Assembly: GCF_021545335.1 (NCBI RefSeq)
Contig: NZ_CP089312.1
Coordinates: 6,572,001 to 6,636,000 of the forward strand
Origin: Streptomyces sp. GQFP
Lineage (GTDB): Bacteria > Actinomycetota > Actinomycetes > Streptomycetales > Streptomycetaceae
Reading direction: 5' to 3'
DNA: 64,000 nt
In this document: one piece after another, positions 41,764 through 50,773 of the stretch
Position numbering within the stretch: position 1 is the first letter of the stretch
How the letters are laid out: every line of letters begins with the position of its first letter
Notes under the pieces: model-generated
Seen by the model: the letters and a program-made list of their open reading frames with translations, nothing else
What the model was told of the DNA's origin: nothing
Database searches by the model: none
Made by a program: the position numbers and the translations under genes

Positions 41764-41942
41764 GATTCGCCCTGTTCACCCGAGATCGGCCCTCATCTGG
41801 ACTCCGGATATGGGGAGCTTGTCCGGGAACCACGGAACGGGCGGGGACGCGGCGCTCTCCTCGACGCAGTGCGGTCGGTTCAGCCCGCGCACCGCGCCGA
41901 AATTCCGCGTCGGCCGATCAACGCCCGCACTACGATGCGCGG

Positions 41943-42950
41943 ATGAGCGAGCTGGTGCCGGCCGGACGGCGCACCCTGTACCAACGCGGGCCGCTGCGTC
42001 GCGTGCTGCTGGACACCTCCGTATTGACCACGGACATCGTCGCGGCCACCCGGCGGCGGGACCCGTCGTCATTCGTCGCCGGGGCGCGGGCGGGGACCGT
42101 GCGGTGCCTGATCCCGGTTCACGTGTGGGAGGAGGTGCCACGCGTGCTGGCCGACCGGCACCACGAGGGCGGCCAGTTCGACCTGGGGCGGGCACTGGAG
42201 CTGTGGCAGTCCCGGTACGCTCCCGTCCTGTACGTCGTGGACACCTCCGGCCTGCCGATGACCCCGGAGGCTGACGTCCTCGCGGGACGGGACGCCTCCG
42301 ACGTGCCGATGCTGCTGCTGGCCGGGGTGATCGCCCCGGTGGTCATCATCGGGACCGACCCGGACCTGGTCGACAGCGGGCTCGCGGTCGACAACTGGGT
42401 CGCCCTGCGCTCGGCTCTGGGGGACGTGGGGGTGACGGAGGGTCGGATGGCCGACCTGGAGCGGCAGACCAGTGCCTTGGCGAACCTGACCGGCAACTTG
42501 GCCGGCGCGGCGGCACGGCTCGGCGATCCGAAGCGGCTGGCGGTCGCGGCGTTGGTGGGCACGGTGGCGATCGGGGCACTGTACTGGCGGCGCCGGCAGC
42601 GCCCGCGCGTCCCCTCGAAGCGGCAGCCGGTGCTGCCTGTGATGCTGGAGCGCGCCTCGACGCAGATGGCCGCGCTCACCGCGCGGCACACGCGGGGTGA
42701 GGACCTGTGGCGGCAGGCGGAGCTGGGGACGCCCGGCGACACACTGCTGCACCGGGTCGCCCGGACGCTGGTCAGGGCCCGGGAGCCCCTGACCCGCACG
42801 GCGATCGTGGAGCGCCTGGGCGAGGCCATCCCCGGTGCCGGGCACACCGGGCGGATGGCGGCCGTCCTGGACGTGCTGACCGCCCACGCGATGTTCGTGG
42901 ACGTCACAGGCCGGGGGCACTGGCAGGTCGGCCGCCTCGGTGGCCGGTAA
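41943..42950 (+). CDS. PIN-domain protein with transmembrane segment and C-terminal winged-helix-like region
   Basis: The product has 335 residues. The N-terminal PIN nuclease fold shows RRVLLDTSVLTTDIV (first acidic residue), HVWEEVPRVLADRHHEGG, and DASDVPMLLLAGVIAPVVII with further acidic residues. A linker with a polar helix (RMADLERQTSALANLTGNLA) leads to one hydrophobic segment at about 198-216 (RLAVAALVGTVAIGALYW) followed by RRRQR. The last 100 residues resemble a winged helix (LTRTAIVERLGEAIPGAGHT, VLDVLTAHAMFVDVTGRG). No antitoxin gene is adjacent, so it is not a plain VapC. Membrane-tethered RNase activity is inference. Confidence 0.7.
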   Translation: MSELVPAGRRTLYQRGPLRRVLLDTSVLTTDIVAATRRRDPSSFVAGARAGTVRCLIPVHVWEEVPRVLADRHHEGGQFDLGRALELWQSRYAPVLYVVDTSGLPMTPEADVLAGRDASDVPMLLLAGVIAPVVIIGTDPDLVDSGLAVDNWVALRSALGDVGVTEGRMADLERQTSALANLTGNLAGAAARLGDPKRLAVAALVGTVAIGALYWRRRQRPRVPSKRQPVLPVMLERASTQMAALTARHTRGEDLWRQAELGTPGDTLLHRVARTLVRAREPLTRTAIVERLGEAIPGAGHTGRMAAVLDVLTAHAMFVDVTGRGHWQVGRLGGR

Positions 42951-42989
42951 CCCGGCGCCCGCGCCCGTGGGACGAACCGCCCAGGCCCC

Positions 42990-43021
42990 GGGTGGGCCAG
43001 CCATTACCTGCTGGCCCACCC
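42990..43021 (+). terminator. Hairpin terminator after the PIN gene
   Basis: GGGTGGGCCAGC (42990-43001) and GCTGGCCCACCC (43010-43021) form a perfect 12-bp stem with an eight-base loop, 40 bases after the stop. Confidence 0.8.
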
Positions 43022-43421
43022 TTCGCCGTACTCAGAGGCGGTGCTGGACCCGCAGCACGGTCACGTTGACACAGGCCATTCCGGATGCGGACGCCACCTT
43101 CACTTTGCCCGCGTGAGCGGCCGGACCATGTCCAGTGCTCGTAGCTATGGCCAGGTGGTGAGTAACGAAACGCCGGATTTACTGCGGCAGTGAGCCCGGA
43201 AGGCTACTCGCGGGTTACTTGCCACCTGGTTCGCCGTTCGTTCACGGCACCTCAACTCCGGTAGCCCGGGGCGCCCCCTAGGGGCGCGGGGAACTGCGCG
43301 ACCAGCCCCCACCGGGCCGCAGCCAAACACTCAAAGCCCCTGCGCCGATCAGGCGCATTCGTGCGGTCGTTCGGAGCGGTGCCGTCCGCTGACACCGTTG
43401 CCCCGGCATGGTCATGTGTTC
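43022..43421. other. Intergenic region holding one GC-rich repeat copy
   Basis: Apart from the repeat element at 43280-43315 I see no gene or RNA here. Short open frames lack ribosome sites and overlap the repeat. Confidence 0.5.
43280..43315 (-). repeat. GC-rich intergenic repeat element
   Basis: AGGGGCGCGGGGAACTGCGC then GACCAGCCCCCACCGG is the reverse-orientation copy of the element described at 34150-34204, upstream of the surface-protein gene. Confidence 0.9.
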
Positions 43422-44162
43422 ATGCGACTGTGTACCTGTGTGATCGTGACTGTCCTTCTTGTCGTGCCCGGAGGCCTGTCCGCCGGCCCCGCCCACGCGG
43501 CCACCTGCGCCGCCACCACCCCCACCGACCGCACCTTCCCCCTCACCACCCGCATCCAAGGCGGCCCCGCCGCCTACGAAGCCGGTGGTCAACACCGGAC
43601 CTGGCGGCTCGACCTCACCAACAACACCGCTCACCCCTGCACGGACATCCACCCCGTCCTCGTACTCGTCGACAAGCGTCGCGCCCTGACGCCGGCTCAG
43701 GCGCGGCTGGAGTTCTACGACGGGAAGCGCGCCCGCCCCTACCCCGTGCGGTTCGAGGTCACCGACGCCGACGAGACCATCGGGGTCTTCGACGGGGACG
43801 GGTTTCCCGGGTTCACCGTCGGGCCCGGGCGGACTCTCTCCGTGAAGGTGCGGCTCGCGATCCGTGCCGGGGCCGTGGCCAACGACGTCGTCGCCAACGC
43901 CGCCGTCGTCCAGCGGCACGCCGATGACGGCGACTGGGTCGGGCAGTCCAACGACTACCGGTTCAGGGTCGTCGCCCCCGGACCGGCGGAGGCGGAGACG
44001 ACAGTCCCCGGCGCACAGTCCGCCTCGCCGTACGACGGTGAGCTCGCCGGTACCGGGCGCCGCGCCGCCGGTATCCGCCTCGCGGGCATCGCGCTCGCGC
44101 TCCTGCTGACCGGCGGCGGAGTCCTGCTGCTCGCCCGGGTCCGCGGGGCGGGGCGGACGTAA
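43422..44162 (+). CDS. LAxTG-type sortase-anchored secreted protein
   Basis: The product has 246 residues. It has a signal peptide (residues 1-27, LVVPGGLSAGPAHA) and a beta-sandwich body with paired cysteines (AATCAAT, HPCTDIH). The classic wall-anchor tail is DGELAGTGRRA, a hydrophobic stretch (LAGIALALLLTGGGVLLLA) and RVRGAGRT. LAGTG fits the LAxTG signal of class E sortases. No strong ribosome site is visible; ATG 43422 gives the best signal peptide, and a GTG at 43416 is an alternative. Function at the surface is unknown. Confidence 0.85.
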   Translation: MRLCTCVIVTVLLVVPGGLSAGPAHAATCAATTPTDRTFPLTTRIQGGPAAYEAGGQHRTWRLDLTNNTAHPCTDIHPVLVLVDKRRALTPAQARLEFYDGKRARPYPVRFEVTDADETIGVFDGDGFPGFTVGPGRTLSVKVRLAIRAGAVANDVVANAAVVQRHADDGDWVGQSNDYRFRVVAPGPAEAETTVPGAQSASPYDGELAGTGRRAAGIRLAGIALALLLTGGGVLLLARVRGAGRT

Positions 44163-44284
44163 ACCGGCCATTCCCTCAAGATCCGGGCTGTGACAGGCTG
44201 GGCCCACGCGGCATCTCGTACGCGTGTACGGCAGCGCAGGAAACGCAGCGCGAAGCAACGCAGTGCAGGAGCAGGAGACCGGAC

Positions 44285-45064
44285 ATGGCAGACCGCAAGC
44301 CCATCGACTCGTGGCTCACCGACATGGACGGTGTGCTCATTCACGAGGGCGTGCCGATCCCCGGCGCCGACGCCTTCATCAAGAAGCTGCGCGAGTCGGG
44401 CAAGCCCTTCCTGGTGCTCACCAACAACTCGATCTACACCCCGCGCGACCTGCACGCCCGGCTGCGCCGCATGGGCCTGGAGGTGCCCGTCGACAACATC
44501 TGGACCTCGGCGCTCGCCACCGCCAAGTTCCTCGACGACCAGCGCCCCGGCGGCACGGCGTACGTCATCGGCGAGGCCGGCCTGACCACCGCCCTGCACG
44601 ACATCGGCTACATCCTCACCGACCACGAGCCCGACTACGTCGTCCTCGGCGAGACCCGTACGTACTCCTTCGAGGCCATGACCAAGGCCGTACGCCTGAT
44701 CGAGGGCGGCGCCCGTTTCATCGCCACCAACCCGGACGAGACCGGCCCCTCCGCCGAGGGCCCGCTCCCCGCGACCGGTGCCGTGGCCGCGCTGATCACC
44801 AAGGCGACCGGCAGGAAGCCGTACTTCGCGGGCAAGCCGAACCCCCTCATGATGCGCACCGGCCTGAACGCGATCGGCGCCCACTCCGAGACCAGCGCGA
44901 TGATCGGCGACCGGATGGACACCGACGTCCTGGCCGGCATCGAGGCCGGGATGCGGACCTTCCTGGTGCTCACCGGCCTGACCGGACCCGACCAGGTCGA
45001 GAACTTCCCGTACCGCCCGTCCGAGATCGTCGACTCCATCGCGGACCTCGTCGACCGTATTTGA
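44285..45064 (+). CDS. HAD-IIA family hydrolase (NagD-like phosphatase)
   Basis: This 259-residue haloacid dehalogenase-type phosphatase has motif I Asp-x-Asp in SWLTDMDGVLIHEG, motif II VLTNNSIYTPRDL, the C2 cap and motif IV in MIGDRMDTDVLAGIEAG. It resembles NagD and 4-nitrophenyl phosphatases that hydrolyse sugar or nucleotide phosphates. CAGGAG precedes the ATG. It is a single gene between two cell-surface genes. Confidence 0.93.
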   Translation: MADRKPIDSWLTDMDGVLIHEGVPIPGADAFIKKLRESGKPFLVLTNNSIYTPRDLHARLRRMGLEVPVDNIWTSALATAKFLDDQRPGGTAYVIGEAGLTTALHDIGYILTDHEPDYVVLGETRTYSFEAMTKAVRLIEGGARFIATNPDETGPSAEGPLPATGAVAALITKATGRKPYFAGKPNPLMMRTGLNAIGAHSETSAMIGDRMDTDVLAGIEAGMRTFLVLTGLTGPDQVENFPYRPSEIVDSIADLVDRI

Positions 45065-45180
45065 GCCCGCCCTCAGGCACGCCCTCAAACCCTTCGGCAC
45101 CCGTACGGAGCAGTCGTACCCGCTCCGGAGATGCGAACCGGCGTCCGGAGGAGGAGTCTCCAGGTGTCTGGAGGTTCACG

Positions 45181-45771
45181 ATGGGTTCCATGCGGATCAC
45201 TCTCTGTGCCGGCGTCGCGGTCGCCGCCGCGCTCACCCCTGCCACCCTGGCGTACGCCGCCGACGGGGGCGTCACGGTGACCCCGGCGTCCCCGGCCCCC
45301 GGCAGCGACGTACGGCTGGTCGTGCGCGGCTGTACGGGGAAGACGGGGACCGCGAAGTCGGAGGCGTTCGTCGCCGATGTGCTGCTCGCGGGGGAGGGGC
45401 AGGGCGGGGCGCTCGTCGGCGGGTCCCGCGTCCGCTCCTCGCTGGTCCCGGGCACGTACAACGTCACCGTCGGCTGCGACGGGCAGAACGGCAAGGTGAA
45501 GGGCACGATCGCCGTCACCGAAAAGTCGTCCAACACACCTGAGGCGTCCAAGAAGCCCGCGAAGCCCTCCGTGGCTGCCTCCGCTCCCGCTCCCGCCTCG
45601 CCCGTCGCCCCCGTGCCCGCCGGTGGCGGTGGCGCGGCCGACGAGCTGGCCGCCGACGCGCGGGGTGCCGGTCCCGGTACCCGGCAGGCCGTGGTCGGGC
45701 TGGTCCTCGCCGGTGTGGCGGCGGTCGTCGTGGCGGTGCGCAGTGTCCGCCGGGGCCGTGGGAGGGACTGA
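45181..45771 (+). CDS. Secreted, membrane-anchored protein encoded with sortase F
   Basis: The product has 196 residues. A signal peptide (residues 1-27) is followed by an Ig-like domain (GVTVTPASPAPGSDVRLVVR, with Cys in RGCTGK and VGCDGQ), an Ala/Pro-rich stalk (residues about 118-150) and a C-terminal membrane helix (AVVGLVLAGVAAVVVAVRSV) ending RRGRGRD. No LPxTG motif is visible. Its stop is six bases before the sortase F start, so the two are cotranscribed and may work together. GGAGG before the ATG is strong. Confidence 0.83.
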   Translation: MGSMRITLCAGVAVAAALTPATLAYAADGGVTVTPASPAPGSDVRLVVRGCTGKTGTAKSEAFVADVLLAGEGQGGALVGGSRVRSSLVPGTYNVTVGCDGQNGKVKGTIAVTEKSSNTPEASKKPAKPSVAASAPAPASPVAPVPAGGGGAADELAADARGAGPGTRQAVVGLVLAGVAAVVVAVRSVRRGRGRD

Positions 45772-45777
45772 ACCGCC

Positions 45778-46449
45778 ATGTCCGACGACGACCGTGTACG
45801 GTCCTCCGGCACCGGGCGGCTCACCACCGGCGTGGCCTGGGCCCTGCTGCTCCTCGGGCTGTGGCTGTGGGGCCGCGAGGTGACCGACGTACGCCATGGC
45901 ACAGCCACGCCGACCACCGGTGACATCGCCGCGGTCGGCCGCCCCCCGGACCCCGAACTCCCGCCCGCGCACCAGCCGTTGAGCGGCGCCCTGCCGCAGC
46001 GCGTCGACATACCCCAACTGGGCGTGCAGGCCCCGGTGGTGGCCCGCGGCCTCGACCGGCTCGGGGCGGTCGACCCGCCGCCCTTCGACCAGGCGGGCGT
46101 CGTGGGCTGGTACGGCTCCGGCACCCGGCCAGGCGCCGTCGGCACCGCCCTCCTCGTCGGACACGTCGACACCGAGACCAGGCCCGCCGTCTTCTACAAG
46201 GTCAGCACCCTGCGCCCGGGCGCGACGATCCGGGTCGCCCGCGCCGACGGCAAGGTCGCCGAGTTCACCGTCGACGACGTACGGGTCCTGCACCGCGACA
46301 GCTTCGACGCCCGACAGGCGTACGGCACCCGGCAGTCGGGCCGCGCGGAACTCCGGCTCATCACCTGCGGCGGTACGTTCGACCACGCCACCCGTACCTA
46401 CACGTCGAACGTGATCGTGTCGGCGTACCTCACCGGCGCGGCCGTCTGA
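45778..46449 (+). CDS. Class F sortase
   Basis: The product is a 223-residue transpeptidase with one N-terminal membrane segment (TTGVAWALLLLGLWLWG). The sortase barrel shows RVDIPQLGVQAPVVARGLD, catalytic His in LLVGHVDTETRPAVF, catalytic Cys in LRLITCGGTFDHATRT and Arg in the following RTYTSNVIVSAYL. The short spacing between Cys and Arg and the TCGG motif are class F features. Class F sortase substrates are poorly known; the preceding gene is the obvious candidate. Confidence 0.92.
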   Translation: MSDDDRVRSSGTGRLTTGVAWALLLLGLWLWGREVTDVRHGTATPTTGDIAAVGRPPDPELPPAHQPLSGALPQRVDIPQLGVQAPVVARGLDRLGAVDPPPFDQAGVVGWYGSGTRPGAVGTALLVGHVDTETRPAVFYKVSTLRPGATIRVARADGKVAEFTVDDVRVLHRDSFDARQAYGTRQSGRAELRLITCGGTFDHATRTYTSNVIVSAYLTGAAV

Positions 46450-46901
46450 CCCCGCCCTGCCCGGCCGACGACCCGCTCCCCCCAGAGCCGTCGACCGGGC
46501 TGGTCCTCGACCGCGCGCGCACGGGCTGCGGGAGTAACCCGGCGACCGGCGCGGGAGGTTCGGTGCCGCCCCTCACTTGCGGACGGTGAAGCATTGGCCG
46601 GGGCTGGGGCCGTCTGAGACGACTGTAGAACGGATGTGCGCCCAGGCCTAGAGGGGGAATGACGCCAAGTCCCGGTCCGTGGCTCTGTGTTATCGACGCA
46701 GGTCGTAGATAGTTCTATGCCCTGTGCCGCTGCTGGTGTTCCGGCCTTCGGTGGTCGTGCTCCGACCATGACCGAACAGGGTGTAACAGCTAGCCGACAA
46801 GGTACTGGTGAACTCGTGGGCCCCGGCCGTGTATGTCAGGATTGAGGCTTACGCCACTGCATCCAGGGGGGACCAGGACAGTGCACCCGAGGGGGAGTTC
46901 G
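46450..46901. other. Intergenic region upstream of the GH6 gene
   Basis: This 450-base gap is richer in A/T than its neighbours between about 46600 and 46850 and should hold the promoter of the GH6 gene. I see no open frame with coding character and no RNA gene. Confidence 0.5.
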
Positions 46902-47933
46902 ATGTTCGGCAGTAAGGGGGCGTCCTGGGGGAGGGCGTCCATGGCGGTGCTGGGGGCGGCACTGCTGCTCACCAGTTGTTCCTCGTCCTCGGACAACGGG
47001 GACGGCGACGAGCCGGCCAAGGAACCGGAAGCCCTGATCACCCAACAGCCCAAGGGCACCAACCCGTTCTGGGTGAACCCGGACGGCAACGCGGCGGAAC
47101 AGGTCGCCACGTACGTCAAGCAGGACAAGACCGCGGACGCCGAGCAGATCCGGAAGATCGCCGAGCAGCCCACCGGCGAGTGGATCAGCCCGGAGAACCC
47201 GGAAGCGGAGGCCAGAGGCTTCACGGAGGCCGCGCAGAAGGCGGACCGCTCCGCACTCCTCGTCCTCTACAACATCCCGCACCGCGACTGCGGCCAGTAC
47301 TCCAGCGGAGGCGCCGCCGACGGCGACAGCTACCGCGCCTGGATCGACGGCGTCGCCAAGGGCATCGGCGACCGCGCGGCCACGGTGATCCTCGAACCGG
47401 ACGCGGTCCTCCACCTCGTGGACGGCTGCACCCAGGACGAGTTCCACGAGGAGCGGTACGACCTGCTGAGCGGGGCGATCGACACCCTGTCCGCGCTGAA
47501 GAACACGAAGGTGTATCTGGACGCGGGGAACGCGGGATGGGGACACCCCGACCAGATCTTCGAGCCGCTCCAGTGGGCCGGGATCGAGAAGGCCGACGGG
47601 TTCTCCGTCAACGTGTCCAACTTCTACTCGACCGCCGAATCCATCGCGTACGGCAAGGAGTTGTCGGCGAAGGTGAACGGCAAGCACTTCGTCGTTGACA
47701 CGTCCCGCAATGGGAACGGGCCCTACACCGGGGGCAAGGCGGACGAGAACTGGTGCAATCCGCCCGGGCGTTCGCTGGGCGAGACCCCGACCGTGAAGAC
47801 GGCCGATCCGTTGGTGGACGCCTATCTGTGGGTGAAGCGGCCCGGGGAGTCCGACGGGGAGTGCAAGGGCGGGCCCAAGGCCGGGCAATGGTGGGTCGAT
47901 TACGCGCTGAAGCTCGCGAAAGCGAGCAGCTGA
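46902..47933 (+). CDS. cslZ: GH6 family glycoside hydrolase lipoprotein (CslZ-like)
   Basis: This 343-residue protein has a lipobox (LLLTSC). The GH6 barrel shows LVLYNIPHRDCGQYSSGG with the acid-helper Asp, VILEPDAVLHLVDG with the catalytic acid Asp, TKVYLDAGNAGWGHPDQ, and AYLWVKRPGESDGECKGG. GH6 enzymes cut beta-1,4-glucans. In Streptomyces coelicolor and S. lividans the GH6 gene cslZ is next to glxA and cslA and acts on the tip glycan. Here the same genes are present but separated by 5.6 kb. GGGGGAG lies before the ATG and a strong terminator after the stop. Confidence 0.88.
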   Translation: MFGSKGASWGRASMAVLGAALLLTSCSSSSDNGDGDEPAKEPEALITQQPKGTNPFWVNPDGNAAEQVATYVKQDKTADAEQIRKIAEQPTGEWISPENPEAEARGFTEAAQKADRSALLVLYNIPHRDCGQYSSGGAADGDSYRAWIDGVAKGIGDRAATVILEPDAVLHLVDGCTQDEFHEERYDLLSGAIDTLSALKNTKVYLDAGNAGWGHPDQIFEPLQWAGIEKADGFSVNVSNFYSTAESIAYGKELSAKVNGKHFVVDTSRNGNGPYTGGKADENWCNPPGRSLGETPTVKTADPLVDAYLWVKRPGESDGECKGGPKAGQWWVDYALKLAKASS

Positions 47934-47954
47934 CCACGACCGGGTGAGACGTTC

Positions 47955-47992
47955 TTGCCCGGGGGCGGTGGTCGAACACCGCCCCGGGCAAG
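47955..47992 (+). terminator. Hairpin terminator after the GH6 gene
   Basis: TTGCCCGGGGGCGGTG and CACCGCCCCGGGCAA form a 15-bp stem with one bulged G around a GTCGAA loop. Confidence 0.85.
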
Positions 47993-48016
47993 ACCCGTTG
48001 AGAGAAATGCGTCAGA

Positions 48017-48985
48017 TCACTTGGTGGTGAGGTAGGCGCGCTCGATCGTCTGGACCAGCGTGTTGCCCGAGTCGTCGGTCAGCTCGGCCCGCAGGGAGAC
48101 GGAGCCGGGCTCGGCCGGGTGCTCCAGCGACAGATGGGTGCCGTCGACGGCCTCGGCCGACTGCCAGGTGGCGCCTTCGTCGTAGGAGACCTCGAAGGCG
48201 AGCTTCGCGGGCTGTTGGCCGGCCGCCGCGCCCTCGATGGTGAAGGGCACCTCGAACCGCTCGCCCGCCTTCGCCGTGCTGTCCAGGGACAGTTCGGGGG
48301 AGTAGCGGATCACCGACACCGGCAGTGCGGCCGGCTCGTCCTCGGGGGTCTCGGCTGAGCGGAAGGTCCACTCCGCCCTGACGCGCGTGCTGACCGACGA
48401 GAGCCCCGGGTCACGGGAGTTGTCCAGGGTCAGCTTGTAGGTGCCGGCCTGGTCGGGAACAGTGACTTCGGTGATGGTGTCGGCCGGGGAGGAGCTGAGA
48501 GGGATCTCCTCGCCGTCGACCTGGAGCGAGCTCTGGGCCGAGGCGGATCCACCGCCGCTGTCGTAGTGCCCGGCGCCGGTATCGGTCACGGTGTCCTAGA
48601 AGTCGGTGCCGCGCTTCTTGACGGACCGCATCGCCTTCCCGTTGACGGCGGGCAGCGCCCGGCCCATCTTCGCCCCGGCCCCGGTGAACGGGGTCATCGA
48701 GGGCGCCTTCTTGCCTTTGAACGTGACGATCAGCGGTACGTCGGTACGGCCCGCGTCGTCGTACCCGTCGGCGGCCAGCTGGGTCACGTCGAACAGCCGG
48801 GCGTCCAACTTGCCCTGCGCCAGCAGCAGTTCGGCGTCACCGGGCACGACCCGGGTGTGTCCGTCGACCATCTGGACGGAGAACGGCATCCGCTCCCGGC
48901 CCTCCGCCCGCACCACGCCGGTGACTTTTCCGGCACCGTCCACCGTGACCTGGTCACCGGTGATCAGGGTGACCGTCTTCAGCGG
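48017..48985 (-). pseudogene. Relic of a secreted S8 (subtilisin-like) peptidase lacking its catalytic core
   Basis: The upstream part (48985-48599) reads KTVTLITGDQVTVDGAGKVT, ERMPFSVQMVDGHTRVVPGD and KLDARLFDVTQLAADGYDDA, the pro-region of long Streptomyces S8 peptidases, ending SVKKRGTDF and a TAG (48596-48598). The same frame then continues DTVTDTGAGHYDSGG, EIPLSSSPADTITEVTVPDQ, PAALPVSVIRYSPELSLDST and VSYDEGATWQ to the stop at 48017, which is the C-terminal beta region of the same family. The Asp/His/Ser catalytic domain between them is absent. The downstream part could still be translated as 190 residues. Confidence 0.72.
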
Positions 48986-49424
48986 ACCGAACTGGGGCCC
49001 AGGTCCGTCCGGCGGTCCAGCCGCTGTCGGCGGTGCGGCGCTCGTACAGCACCACCCGCGACTGCGAGGAGTCCTTGTCCTTCCCGGTGACGATCAGGAC
49101 CTGCCGGGCGTTGTCGGGGACCTCGGCGAGCGTCCGGGGGCCGAGACCCGGCAACTCGGCCGGGTCGGAAGGGCTCGGGGCCGGGGAACTGGTGGCCGTG
49201 CCGATCTCGCCGGTCTCGCCTGCCGGGTTCGGCCCGGATCCGGTGGGAGCCGTGACGGGCGCGACAGCCCGGACGTCCTGCGCACCGGCGGCTGCCGGGG
49301 CGACGCCCCCCGCCGCCCCGGTGTCGGCGCCGGGGCCGCCGCACCCGGCCAGGGCGAGAGCAAGGACCAGGACCGCGACGGGAACCGGCACACGGGAGCC
49401 CACCGAGGAGAAGCGGTGCCTCAT
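48954..49424 (-). pseudogene. Truncated lipoprotein, N-terminal part of an L,D-transpeptidase-like protein
   Basis: The product would have 156 residues. It has a lipobox (LALALAGC) and a Pro/Ala linker. It then shows LPGLGPRTLAEVPDNARQVL and DSSQSRVVLYERRTADSGWT, which resembles the N-terminal segment of Streptomyces YkuD-family proteins. The match breaks off near 48990, where the DNA becomes the S8-peptidase relic read in another frame. The catalytic HxxxSHGC part is missing. Its ATG overlaps the stop of the intact L,D-transpeptidase gene (ATGA), so it was once a coupled second gene. The truncated lipoprotein may still be made. Confidence 0.6.
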
Positions 49425-50665
49425 CGCGCCGACCCCGCCGTCCACTCGCCCCACGGCATGTTCCAGCCGTTGAGCCCGTTGTCGGGGGCGATCACCTTGT
49501 CGTCGGAGTTCTTCACCACGACTACGTCGCCGACGAGGGAGTTGTCGTAGAACCAGGCGCCGTCCTGACCGGAGTCGCCGCCGCCCTTGGTGTCGTTGAG
49601 CCCCACACAGCCGTGGCTGATGTTGGACCGGCCGAAGACCGAGTCGTCCCCCCAGTAGTTGCCGTGGATGAAGGTGCCCGAGGTGGACAGCCGCATCGCG
49701 TGCGGGACGTCGGGGATGTCGTACTGGCCGGCGAAACCGACCGTGGCGCCGTTCATCCGCGTCGAGATCAGCTTCTCGGAGATGACCATCCGTCCGTTCC
49801 AGGTGGGGGAGGAGGCGGCGCCCGCGGTGATCGGTATGGTCCGTACGGTGGTGCCGTCCCGGACGACCTTCATGGTGTGCGCGGCGGCGTCCACGGTGGA
49901 CACCTGACTGCGTCCGACCTTGAACCGCAGGGTCTTGTCCTGCTCGCCGTACGCGTCGGCGGCCCCCTTCACCCCGGCGAGGCGGATCCTCACGGTGACC
50001 GTGGAGTCGGTCTTCCAGTAGTCCTCCGGACGGAAGTCGAGACGCTGCCCGCCGAACCAGTGGCCCACGACCGTCTGTCCGCTGTCGGAACTGACCTCCA
50101 CGGCGGACTCGACGGCCTTCTTGTCGGTGATCGCCTTGTCGAAGGTGAACGAGACCGGCATGCCCACGCCCACCGTGGAGCCGTCCTCCGGGGTGTGGGT
50201 GCCGGTGAACCGGTCGGCCTCGGCAAGGGTCGTGAACGCCACGGTCCTGGTCGTGCGGTGGCCGCCGGCGTCGGTGGCCGTGGCGGTCAGCTGGTAGGCC
50301 GTCCCGTGCTTCAGGTCGCCCGAGGGAGCCCAGCTCCTCTTGTCCGGGGACCGTTCGCCGGGCACCGCCCGGCCGTCCGTGGTGGACAGGTACGCCTCGG
50401 AGATCGTGCCCCCTTCGACCGTGACCCGGCCTCCGGTGGTGACCGGGACGTGTTCCTGCCCGTCGGTGGCGTGCAGGTCAAGCCGGGGCCCCGTCGCCGC
50501 CCGGGCGACCTGAGCGGGTGTCTTCGCCGGGTCCGCGACGGGGTTCTTCGCGTCCGACGTCGTCGTCCCCGTGCTGCAGCCGGCCAGTAGGCACACCGAG
50601 ACGGCCAGCAGCGCCAGGGCGGACCGGGCCGGGCCGGTGTGATGGGTGGTTTCTCCGCTGTGCAT
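49421..50665 (-). CDS. L,D-transpeptidase lipoprotein (Ig-like plus YkuD domain)
   Basis: This 414-residue protein has a lipobox (VCLLAGC). Two Ig-like domains (about 60-260: VTVEGGTISEAYLSTTDGRA, DGSTVGVGMPVSFTFDKAIT) are followed by the YkuD catalytic domain with GTFIHGNYWGDDSVFG and SNISHGCVGLNDTKGG, including catalytic His and Cys. It makes 3-3 cross-links in peptidoglycan outside the membrane, important in the tip-growing wall of actinomycetes. The ATG at 50665 is chosen because it gives a normal lipoprotein signal. It is divergent from a two-component system 109 bases away. Confidence 0.92.
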   Translation of the reverse strand: MHSGETTHHTGPARSALALLAVSVCLLAGCSTGTTTSDAKNPVADPAKTPAQVARAATGPRLDLHATDGQEHVPVTTGGRVTVEGGTISEAYLSTTDGRAVPGERSPDKRSWAPSGDLKHGTAYQLTATATDAGGHRTTRTVAFTTLAEADRFTGTHTPEDGSTVGVGMPVSFTFDKAITDKKAVESAVEVSSDSGQTVVGHWFGGQRLDFRPEDYWKTDSTVTVRIRLAGVKGAADAYGEQDKTLRFKVGRSQVSTVDAAAHTMKVVRDGTTVRTIPITAGAASSPTWNGRMVISEKLISTRMNGATVGFAGQYDIPDVPHAMRLSTSGTFIHGNYWGDDSVFGRSNISHGCVGLNDTKGGGDSGQDGAWFYDNSLVGDVVVVKNSDDKVIAPDNGLNGWNMPWGEWTAGSAR

Positions 50666-50773
50666 GGGGCCAGCGTGGAACGCGGATATCAGGAAGTGGT
50701 CAGGGTGTGGGAAGGACCGCACGAGGCCTGTTCACCGTGCTGACGACGCCTCCGCACACCTAAGGTCACCTGC

